Positions 1 to 6,120 of a DNA stretch of 8,480 nt are shown here, in pieces (position 1 is the stretch's first letter; each line of letters opens with the position of its first letter). The stretch is from Treponema sp. (GTDB lineage: Bacteria > Spirochaetota > Spirochaetia > Treponematales > Treponemataceae), in assembly GCA_016297415.1 (NCBI GenBank), contig JAEDGQ010000084.1, positions 1 to 8,480 of the forward strand, read 5' to 3'. The translations under genes and the position numbers were made by a program. Under the pieces are notes generated by a model. That model saw nothing but the letters and a program-made list of their open reading frames with translations. It did not search any database and had not been told where the DNA came from.

Positions 1-54
1 TTTTCACGACTGGAAGCCATTTTTAGCAGGGAATATATTATAATGCGTTTGCCC
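1..54. repeat. Left arm of long inverted repeat (at least 54 bp)
   Basis: Positions 1-54 match the reverse complement of 8399-8452 at 52 of 54 bases with no gaps. The two differences are at positions 28 and 32 (C and G here, G and A in the other copy). Identity stops sharply after 54. The left edge is cut by the window, so the true length is unknown. The arm contains a TATAAT hexamer at 39-44. Read towards fliF, the frame starting at base 1 is open until a TAA at 82-84. Read outwards on the minus strand, it holds an ATG that begins the peptide MASSRE and runs off the window. I cannot say which reading, if either, is used. Confidence 0.9.
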
Positions 55-58
55 ATGG

Positions 59-83
59 TATATGAAAATAGCCTTTTCATATA
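59..83. promoter_or_regulatory. Palindrome upstream of fliF, possible operator or hairpin
   Basis: A perfect 10-bp inverted repeat: TATATGAAAA at 59-68 and TTTTCATATA at 74-83, with a 5-nt spacer TAGCC. Its right arm overlaps the proposed -35 region of the fliF promoter, a usual place for a repressor site. It lacks the GC-rich stem and T-run of an intrinsic terminator, so an operator or a DNA-level palindrome is the better guess. No regulator can be named from the sequence. Confidence 0.45.
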
Positions 84-102
84 AGAATTCCTATGCTATA
101 AT
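74..102 (+). promoter_or_regulatory. Putative sigma70-type promoter for the fliF operon
   Basis: TTTTCA at 74-79 (4 of 6 to the -35 consensus), a 17-bp spacer, then TATAAT at 97-102. The -10 is preceded by TGC, an extended -10 motif. The expected start of transcription is near 109, giving a leader of about 40 nt before the fliF ATG at 150. If real, fliF-fliJ can be transcribed independently of any genes upstream. The AT-rich surroundings raise the chance of a random TATAAT. Confidence 0.55.
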
Positions 103-149
103 AATATAAATTTTATTTTAAATAGAAATTCGGTCACGGGAGGGGTCAG

Positions 150-1931
150 ATGATCGAATGGCTTAAGAAATTACCAGCCACTTTTAAGGATTTTTGGGGC
201 AAGCTGAAGTTATGGCAGAAACTGGTAGCTGCAGGTATTGCAGCTGTTGTAGTTGTTGTCATAGCAGTAATGTTCAAAACTTCTTCAGCACCTGCAGGAG
301 TTCCACTTTTCAATACTGTAGTTCGTGATGAAAATGCACGGGACCAGATTACAACCCGTCTTGATATGGAAGGCGTTCACTATACTGTAAATGCAGAAGG
401 CCTTATCATTGTCGATGACAAAAAAACAGCATCTAAACTCAGAAGTATACTCACAGTAGAAGGTCTTGTTCCTGGCAACATAGATCCTTTCGGTCTTTTT
501 GATCAGACAAGCTGGTCTGAAACAGACTTCGACAGAAATGTTAAGCTTCAGCGTTCTATTGAAAGACAGCTTAAACAGCAGATTCTTGCAATTGATGATA
601 TTGCAAATGCAAGTGTAGTAATTACTTCCCCTAAAAAAGAACTTTTTTCACAGGATCAGAAACCTGTTACCTGTTCTGTTACAGTTACCTTTAAGCCTGG
701 CAGTACAATGCCGGAAAACAGAAAACAGCTTAAAGGTCTTCAGGAACTTATCTGCCGCTCAGTTGTAGGACTTACTCCGGAAAATCTTACCCTCCAGGAC
801 AACCACAGTAACATCCTTAACGATTTCGAAGGACTGGCAGAAAGCGACCGTCTTGAAAACATTAAGAAAGAATCAAAACAGATTACAGCAGAAGAAGAAG
901 CCCTCAGAAAACGCGTATTAAGTTTCCTTCGCAGTAACTTCAACGGTTCTGAACGTGTTCGTGACCTTGTTGTAAAAATCGAAAAAGATATGTCTAAGGT
1001 TGTAAGAGACCAGACAATCTATACTCCTGTAATCATTACTGAACAGGATCCGGATAAGCCATATGATACAACAGAAAAGCGTGATTACCTCCCTATTTCG
1101 TCACAGACTGTAACAAAAGAATTTACTGGAACCGGTTACAATCCTCAGGGACCTGCTGGTGTTGAAGGTCAGAATCCACCGGTTTATTCGGATATGAGTA
1201 ATGTTATCGGAAAGTCTGTAGAAACAGGTGTTACACTGAACAACGTAGTTAATACAGAAATCCGTCATACAGACCAGAATTCTACACTTTTAAGAATTAC
1301 TGCTTCTGCAAATATTGACGGAAAATGGGAAACACAGAGAGACAGCAATCGTAATCCAATTGTTGTAACAAAAGATAATATTGATGAACTTAAAGAATGG
1401 TGTGCAAAAGAAAACATCATTCCTGCAAACTATAGAATTGCTACAGGAAAATTCTTCCGTGTTTATTATCCTGTAAATTCATCAGTAATTGAAGATTGTA
1501 CGCGTCTTGTTCAGGACGCTATCGGTTATAATAAAAAACGTGGCGACAGCGTTACAATTACAAGTTTCGCCATCCCTAGAGATGAAGAATGGGAAAAAGA
1601 AGAAGATGCATATTTCCATGCTCAGCAGACTAAAAAGACCATAATCCTTATTCTTTGTGGTCTTGCATTAGTACTTATTGTATTTATTGTATTCAGATTC
1701 ATTACCCGTGAACTTGAACGCCGCCGCCGTCTTAGAGAAGAAGAAATTCTCCGCAGACAGCAGGCTGAACGTGAAAAGGCCCTGTGGGAAGCAAAACAGG
1801 ACGGAATAGACGTTACAATGTCTGTCGAAGAACGCAAGCGTGCAGAACTTCAGGAAAATGCCATTGCAATGGCAAAAGAACATCCGGAAGATGTTGCTAT
1901 GCTGATTCGTACATGGTTGATGGAGGAATAG
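150..1931 (+). CDS. fliF: Flagellar MS-ring protein FliF
   Basis: FliF forms the MS ring of the flagellar basal body in the inner membrane, houses the export gate and anchors the FliG rotor ring. The 593-residue product has the expected plan: a short cytoplasmic N-terminus, a transmembrane segment at about residues 25-42, a large periplasmic YscJ/FliF ring-building region, a second transmembrane segment at about 497-518, and a charged cytoplasmic tail. The last 25 residues (ENAIAMAKEHPEDVAMLIRT onward) are the typical FliG-binding segment. The ATG at 150 is supported by a strong ribosome binding site, GGGAGGGG at 138-145. The stop at 1931 lies four bases before fliG, whose ribosome binding site is inside the fliF 3' end, so the two are probably translationally coupled. 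No fliE, the usual neighbour upstream in Treponema, appears in the 149 bases before it. Confidence 0.97.
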   Translation: MIEWLKKLPATFKDFWGKLKLWQKLVAAGIAAVVVVVIAVMFKTSSAPAGVPLFNTVVRDENARDQITTRLDMEGVHYTVNAEGLIIVDDKKTASKLRSILTVEGLVPGNIDPFGLFDQTSWSETDFDRNVKLQRSIERQLKQQILAIDDIANASVVITSPKKELFSQDQKPVTCSVTVTFKPGSTMPENRKQLKGLQELICRSVVGLTPENLTLQDNHSNILNDFEGLAESDRLENIKKESKQITAEEEALRKRVLSFLRSNFNGSERVRDLVVKIEKDMSKVVRDQTIYTPVIITEQDPDKPYDTTEKRDYLPISSQTVTKEFTGTGYNPQGPAGVEGQNPPVYSDMSNVIGKSVETGVTLNNVVNTEIRHTDQNSTLLRITASANIDGKWETQRDSNRNPIVVTKDNIDELKEWCAKENIIPANYRIATGKFFRVYYPVNSSVIEDCTRLVQDAIGYNKKRGDSVTITSFAIPRDEEWEKEEDAYFHAQQTKKTIILILCGLALVLIVFIVFRFITRELERRRRLREEEILRRQQAEREKALWEAKQDGIDVTMSVEERKRAELQENAIAMAKEHPEDVAMLIRTWLMEE

Positions 1932-1935
1932 TTTT

Positions 1936-3021
1936 ATGGCAGATGAAAAAGCAGCTCCTAAACCTGCCGCAAAACCAGGCAGCTTAAAACCGGCATCTGG
2001 AAAAAAGGGTGCCAAAGATTATAAAAATCTCACTGGCCGTCAGAAGGCCGCAATCTTCCTTGTTTCACTTGGTTCTGATGTTTCTTCAGAAATCATGAAA
2101 CATCTCCGTGAAGATGAAGTCGAAACTTTAACATTTGAAATCGCACGTCTTGAAACTGTAGACGCTGATTTTAAAGACCAGGTTCTTGAAGAATTTCAGG
2201 AACTTATGAATGCCCAGAACTTTATTACAACTGGTGGTATCGACTATGCCCGTGAACTTCTTGAAAAATCACTTGGTTCACAGAAAGCTATTGATATTAT
2301 CAACCGTCTTACTTCAAGTCTTCAGGTTCGTCCATTCGACTTTATTCGCAGAACAGACCCTGCTCATCTTTTGAACTTTATTCAGCAGGAATATCCTCAG
2401 ACTATCGCCCTGATTCTTGCTTATCTTGAACCAGGTAAAGCCGCTGTAATTCTTCAGAATCTTCCTCCGGAAATTCAGCCTGAAGTTTCAAAGCGTCTTG
2501 CTACAATGGACCGTACATCACCTGACGTTCTCCGTGAAGTAGAACGGGTTCTTGAAAAGAAACTTTCTACTCTGTCTTCAGAAGACTACACTGCTGCCGG
2601 TGGTGTTGAATCTATCGTTGAAATCCTCAACCTTGTTGACCGTTCTTCTGAAAAATCTATTATTGAATCTCTGGAAGAGGAAGATCCAGATCTGGCAGAA
2701 GAAATCAAAAAGCGTATGTTCGTATTCGAAGATATCGTTATGCTGGACGACCGTGCTATTCAGAAGGTTCTTCGGGAAGTCGATACTCAGGAACTTGCAA
2801 AAGCCCTCAAATCCGTGGATACAGAAGTTCAGGACAAGATTTTCCGAAATATGTCAAAGCGTGCTGCAAGTATGCTTAAAGAAGATATGGAATTCATGGG
2901 TCCTGTTCGTTTGAAGGATGTTGAAGAAGCTCAGCAGAAAATTGTTTCTACAATCCGTCGTCTTGAAGATGCCGGAGAAATCGTTATTGCCCGTTCTGGT
3001 GAAGACGAACTTGTTGTTTAG
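1936..3021 (+). CDS. fliG: Flagellar motor switch protein FliG
   Basis: FliG is the rotor protein of the C-ring: its N-terminal domain binds FliF, its middle domain binds FliM, and its C-terminal domain meets the stator. The product has 361 residues, somewhat longer than the usual 330-345, because of an Ala/Pro/Lys-rich leader of about 30 residues before the conserved LTGRQKAAIFLVSLG block. The middle-domain EHPQ motif is present as EYPQ (152-155) and the MFxF hinge as MFVF (261-264). The torque-generating charges known from E. coli align: K292, R309, E316-D317 (a DD pair in E. coli) and R325 in GPVR. The start ATG has GGAGGA at 1922-1927, inside the end of fliF. A 61-nt gap to fliH follows, the longest within the operon. 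Confidence 0.97.
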   Translation: MADEKAAPKPAAKPGSLKPASGKKGAKDYKNLTGRQKAAIFLVSLGSDVSSEIMKHLREDEVETLTFEIARLETVDADFKDQVLEEFQELMNAQNFITTGGIDYARELLEKSLGSQKAIDIINRLTSSLQVRPFDFIRRTDPAHLLNFIQQEYPQTIALILAYLEPGKAAVILQNLPPEIQPEVSKRLATMDRTSPDVLREVERVLEKKLSTLSSEDYTAAGGVESIVEILNLVDRSSEKSIIESLEEEDPDLAEEIKKRMFVFEDIVMLDDRAIQKVLREVDTQELAKALKSVDTEVQDKIFRNMSKRAASMLKEDMEFMGPVRLKDVEEAQQKIVSTIRRLEDAGEIVIARSGEDELVV

Positions 3022-3082
3022 TTTGCAGGTAGTGTGCTAAATCGCTTTTTCAGCCGATAATTAAAAAAGAGGAATTTAGAAT

Positions 3083-3442
3083 ATGACTAAAAATTTATTT
3101 CAACCAGGCGAAATTAAAAGAAAGGACGGCGAATTTCAGCTGGGCCTTGTTCATAATTTCTATGAGCCAGTAGAAGAAGTTGAAGTTGAAGAAGTTCCTC
3201 AGTTTGTTGGTCCTACAGCGGAAGATTTACATCGTGAAGCTGAAGAATTTAAGAAAAGGTGGGAAGTAGAAAAACAGCAGATGATAGATGATGCTCAGGC
3301 AGAAGCCGAAGCAATCATTAACAATGCTAAAGATACAGCCTTTGCAGAAGTAAAGCGCCAGAGTGATGAAGCTCAGGTGATTAAAGCAGACGCAGAAGAA
3401 AAAGCTCAGGAAATCATTCGTCAGGCTCAGGAAGAAGCTTAA
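3083..3442 (+). CDS. FliH N-terminal fragment, ends at the premature stop
   Basis: As it stands, normal translation from ATG 3083 gives a 119-residue protein. It starts with a conserved-looking FliH N-terminus (MTKNLFQPGEIKR), followed by an acidic stretch rich in E and V and then a long Ala/Glu/Lys/Gln coiled coil. It ends before the glycine-repeat motif and lacks the whole FliI-binding domain. It could still dimerise and, by analogy with other FliH N-termini, touch the C-ring, but it could not restrain FliI. Whether it is stable is unknown. Confidence 0.5.
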   Translation: MTKNLFQPGEIKRKDGEFQLGLVHNFYEPVEEVEVEEVPQFVGPTAEDLHREAEEFKKRWEVEKQQMIDDAQAEAEAIINNAKDTAFAEVKRQSDEAQVIKADAEEKAQEIIRQAQEEA

Positions 3443-3595
3443 AAAATTCGTGAAGAAGCTGAAGCTCAAAAAGAAGAAATAAAGAAAAATGCCTGGGATG
3501 AAGGCTATAAAACTGGTCAGGAAACAGGGTTTGATACAGGTAAGGAAGAAGTTAGTCGTCTTGTAGACCGTTCACACAAAATACTTGAAGGCGTA

Positions 3596-4015
3596 ATGAA
3601 CCGCCGTGAAGAAATCCTGAATGAAACAGAACAGCAGATTGTTGAACTGGTTCTTTTAATGACAAGAAAAGTTGTAAAAATCATGTCCGACAATCAGAAA
3701 CAGGTTGTAATGGCAAATGTACTTCAGGCTCTTAAAAAAGTAAAAGGCCGTGGGGAAGTTACAATTCGCGTAAACCTTGAAGATGCAAAACTTACAACTG
3801 CACATATTTCAGATTTTATTAAAGCTGTAGAAAATATTAAGGGAATTACTGTAGTAGAGGACAGTTCTGTAGACAAGGGTGGATGTATTGTTGAAACAGA
3901 CTTCGGTGCAATTGATGCCCGTATTTCCAGTCAGCTTACAGAACTTGAAACAAAGATTCTCGAAATTTCTCCAGTAAAAACTATGCAGAAAACAGATCCT
4001 CTTACTCAGGGTTAA
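3596..4015 (+). CDS. FliH C-terminal fragment, possible internal restart
   Basis: The first in-frame ATG after the TAA is at 3596 (codon 172 of the full frame). It is preceded by a weak GAAGG at 3587-3591, only 4 nt away. Translation from here would give 139 residues covering most of the FliH globular domain that binds the FliI N-terminus, without the glycine-repeat motif or the coiled coil. No ATG occurs in frame between 3443 and 3595. Production of this fragment is inferred only; a restart 150 nt beyond a stop is usually inefficient. Confidence 0.35.
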   Translation: MNRREEILNETEQQIVELVLLMTRKVVKIMSDNQKQVVMANVLQALKKVKGRGEVTIRVNLEDAKLTTAHISDFIKAVENIKGITVVEDSSVDKGGCIVETDFGAIDARISSQLTELETKILEISPVKTMQKTDPLTQG

Positions 4016-4050
4016 ATAATCAGCTTAGACGTTTGGGTGGGGGCTTAAGC

Positions 4051-5562
4051 ATGGTTAATTTTTTTTCTAAATATTTACAGACAGTTGTAGATACAGAAAC
4101 AATTCTCTATACAGGTTCAGTTACAGCCGTTAAAGGTCTTATGATTGAAAGTCTTGGACCTCGTTCAGAAATCGGCGAAATCTGTACAATCAAAAATGCT
4201 CAGAATCAGGATATTACAGCAGAAGTTGTAGGTTTTGATGGTACTACCGTAAAACTTATGGTCTATGGCGAAACAAAAGGAATTATGGCCGGCTGTACAG
4301 TTACAGGCAGCGGTAAAGTTCTTCAGGTTCCTGTAGGATACAAAATGCTTGGACGCGTTGTAGATGCAATTGGCCGTCCTATTGACGGTAAAGGTCCTCT
4401 TGAAACAGTCCAGCATTATCCTGTAATGTGTCCTGCTCCAGATCCATATTCAAGAATGGATGTTAATAAAAGAATTGTAACTGGTGTTCGTGCCATAGAT
4501 TCACTTCTAGCTTGTGGAAAAGGTCAGCGACTTGGTATTTTTGCAGGCTCTGGTGTTGGTAAATCATCTCTTCTTTCAATGATTGCAAGAAATACAAATG
4601 CTGATATAAATGTTATTGGTCTTATTGGTGAACGCGGCCGGGAAGTCATGGAATTTATTAAAAGAGACCTTGGTGAAGAAGGCATGCGTCGTTCTGTTGT
4701 TGTTGTTGCCACAGGTGCAGACAGTTCTCTTTGTCGTATGAGAGCTGCATTTACAACAACTACCATTGCCGAATATTTCCGTGATCAGGGAAAAGATGTA
4801 ATGCTTATGATGGATAATGTAACACGTTTCTGTCATGCTCAGCGAGAAATTGGTATTTCCATTGGTGAACCTCCTACACAGAGCGGATATCCTGCCAGTG
4901 TATGGGATATGCTTCCAAAACTCCTTGAAAGAACAGGTACAAACGATAAAGGTACAATTACAGCCTTTTATACAGTTCTTGTAGACGGTGATGATATGAA
5001 TGAGCCTGTTACAGATAAGGTTCGTGGTACTGTTGACGGACATATTGTTTTAAGCCGTCGTCTTGCCCAGGAGCGGCATTTCCCTGCAATTGATATTATG
5101 GCTTCCATCAGCCGTTGCAGCGATTATGTTACAGGTCCAGAAACAGCAAAAGCCGTAGATAAAATCAGAAAACAGATTGCCATTTTTGATCAGAATAAAG
5201 ACATGATTAATGCAGGTGTTTACCAGAAGGGCAACAGTGCAGAAATCGACGAATCTATTGATAATCATATGGCCATTGAAAATTTTTTAATACAGTCCAA
5301 AGCAGATCAATGTGATATTAATTCAACCTTAAAACAGCTGGCTGAAGTTTCAGGAATTGAAATCCCTGAAGATGAATATGAAGAGGATGCTGCAAAAGAG
5401 TTAAAGACAACAGCAGAACTTGTTCATGAAGCAAAGGTTGCATCAATTGAAAATGCAAATGAACTTTCACTGGAATCAGATAATTTAAATCAGTCTCCAT
5501 CCCTTTCTGATGCTGCAGCTGCCATTAATCTTCTTGGCGGAGTAAGTCCTCAAAAGTTTTAG
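4051..5562 (+). CDS. fliI: Flagellum-specific ATPase FliI
   Basis: FliI is the hexameric, F1-beta-like ATPase of the flagellar type III export apparatus. Seen in the sequence, numbered from the chosen start: Walker A GSGVGKS (166-172), the GERGREV block with catalytic E194, Walker B VMLMMD ending at D255, the highly conserved block from D255 through GEPPTQSGYPASVW, and SRR (335-337) in the arginine-finger region. I chose ATG 4051 because GGTGGGGG (4036-4043) sits 7 nt upstream; a TTG at 4033 in the same frame would overlap that site. The 503-residue product is longer than typical FliI (about 430-460) because of an acidic, Ser/Asn/Ala-rich tail of about 65 residues after position 437. It lies between fliH and fliJ, its two partners. 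Confidence 0.96.
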   Translation: MVNFFSKYLQTVVDTETILYTGSVTAVKGLMIESLGPRSEIGEICTIKNAQNQDITAEVVGFDGTTVKLMVYGETKGIMAGCTVTGSGKVLQVPVGYKMLGRVVDAIGRPIDGKGPLETVQHYPVMCPAPDPYSRMDVNKRIVTGVRAIDSLLACGKGQRLGIFAGSGVGKSSLLSMIARNTNADINVIGLIGERGREVMEFIKRDLGEEGMRRSVVVVATGADSSLCRMRAAFTTTTIAEYFRDQGKDVMLMMDNVTRFCHAQREIGISIGEPPTQSGYPASVWDMLPKLLERTGTNDKGTITAFYTVLVDGDDMNEPVTDKVRGTVDGHIVLSRRLAQERHFPAIDIMASISRCSDYVTGPETAKAVDKIRKQIAIFDQNKDMINAGVYQKGNSAEIDESIDNHMAIENFLIQSKADQCDINSTLKQLAEVSGIEIPEDEYEEDAAKELKTTAELVHEAKVASIENANELSLESDNLNQSPSLSDAAAAINLLGGVSPQKF

Positions 5563-5568
5563 CGTAAT

Positions 5569-5994
5569 ATGAAAAAATTTATTTTTTCTATGCAGAAAAT
5601 CCTTGAACTCCGTGAATTTGAAAAAAAACAGGCTGAACAGGAGCTGGGAAAAGCAGTTGCTGAAGAAACGAAAATTCAAAATACTCTCGATTTGATTGCA
5701 CAGCAGAGAATTGCCAGTGCTCAGTCTGTAAAAGGTGTAACTGATCTTTATGTTCTTGTAGGAGCAGAAAATCATATAAAATTTCTGGACAGCAAAACAG
5801 AAGAACTTTTACAACAGCTAACCGAAGCAAAACTTGTTACAGAACAGAAAAGAGAAGCTATGAAAAAGGCTATGCAGAATGTTTCAGTTCTGGAAAAACT
5901 TCGTGATGCCAGAAAAGCTGAATGGCAGGAAGAAGTAAAAAGAGCTGAAGCTAAAGAAATAGACGACAGTAATAATTCCAGATATAAAAAATGA
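5569..5994 (+). CDS. fliJ: Flagellar export protein FliJ
   Basis: FliJ is a small coiled-coil protein that sits in the FliI hexamer like the gamma subunit of F1 and links the ATPase to the export gate (FlhA). The 141-residue product opens with the family's hallmark F-x-F-x-(L/M)-Q-K-(I/V)-L-x-L-R-E pattern (FIFSMQKILELRE) and is helical with heptad repeats throughout. It has a LEKLRDARKAEWQ segment typical of the FliJ C-terminal half. It starts 6 nt after the fliI stop with no recognisable Shine-Dalgarno sequence (GCGTAAT precedes the ATG), so translation probably depends on coupling to fliI. Its TGA is followed directly by the first base of a palindromic repeat element. Confidence 0.92.
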   Translation: MKKFIFSMQKILELREFEKKQAEQELGKAVAEETKIQNTLDLIAQQRIASAQSVKGVTDLYVLVGAENHIKFLDSKTEELLQQLTEAKLVTEQKREAMKKAMQNVSVLEKLRDARKAEWQEEVKRAEAKEIDDSNNSRYKK

Positions 5995-6114
5995 GGGGCT
6001 GACTAATAAGTATAGGCAAGCTGAACTTGATTCAGCATCTACGCTATATACAGTGCATAGATTCCGAAACGAGTTCGGAATGACGCTACGCAGCGAACTT
6101 TTTGGTCATCCCCC
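5995..6114. repeat. Palindromic MITE-like intergenic element
   Basis: This element of about 120 bp fills the gap between the convergent fliJ and uridine kinase-family genes. It is bounded by imperfect inverted ends, GGGGCTGAC at 5995-6003 and GTCATCCCC at 6105-6113 (8 of 9 pairing). Inside are two hairpins, GCTGAA-cttga-TTCAGC (6020-6036) and ATTCCGAA-acgag-TTCGGAAT (6061-6081). They are versions of one module in opposite orientation, each flanked on the inner side by ATCTA/TAGAT (6037-6041, 6058-6062). A third short hairpin follows at 6084-6095. No coding capacity is visible. The layout resembles dispersed non-autonomous palindromic repeats; other genome copies cannot be checked here. Confidence 0.7.
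6084..6103 (+). terminator. Weak possible intrinsic terminator after fliJ
   Basis: A small hairpin CGCT-acgc-AGCG (6084-6095) is followed by AAC and five T at 6099-6103 on the plus strand, about 90 nt after the fliJ stop and just after the 8-bp hairpin at 6061-6081. The 4-bp stem is short and not directly next to the T-run, so this is a weak call. It is the only terminator-like site seen for the flagellar operon. Confidence 0.3.
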
Positions 6115-6120
6115 CGTTTT

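Larger units (their letters stand above)
3083..4015 (+). pseudogene. fliH: Flagellar export ATPase regulator FliH, interrupted by an in-frame TAA
   Basis: FliH dimers hold and restrain the FliI ATPase and dock it on the C-ring and export gate. The frame from ATG 3083 (AGAGGA at 3068-3073) to TAA 4013-4015 would give about 310 codons, the usual size for a treponemal FliH. It is broken by a single TAA at 3440-3442 (codon 120). The reading frame is the same on both sides and the protein character is continuous: an Ala/Glu/Lys-rich coiled coil to about residue 135, the FliH glycine-repeat motif (G141, G145, G149, G153), then the globular C-terminal domain that binds FliI. One base change (GAA to TAA, in a run of GAA codons) would explain it. 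A true nonsense mutation, stop readthrough or a sequencing/assembly error are all possible. The position between fliG and fliI makes the identity secure. Confidence 0.85.

Noticed and set aside
1668..2015. Antisense open frame across the fliF-fliG junction
   Set aside because: Phe/Cys-rich composition typical of the complement of GAA-rich genes, with no supporting ribosome binding site or family match.
3440..3442. Genome-wide recoding of TAA as a sense codon
   Set aside because: TAA is used as the normal final stop of fliH and of both minus-strand genes in the window, and the codon is not one used for selenocysteine or pyrrolysine.
3431..3455. Programmed frameshift at the A-run after the fliH stop
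   Set aside because: The FliH frame is identical before and after the TAA, so a frameshift would not restore the protein.
4033..4050. An upstream TTG start for fliI adding six residues
   Set aside because: The TTG overlaps the G-rich ribosome binding site that is well placed for the ATG at 4051, and the added residues (MGGGLS) are encoded by that site.
4576..5043. Long antisense open frame (155 codons) opposite fliI
   Set aside because: The protein is Cys/His/Asn/Thr-rich without a recognisable family, and it lies wholly opposite the most conserved part of fliI; it is a codon-use shadow.
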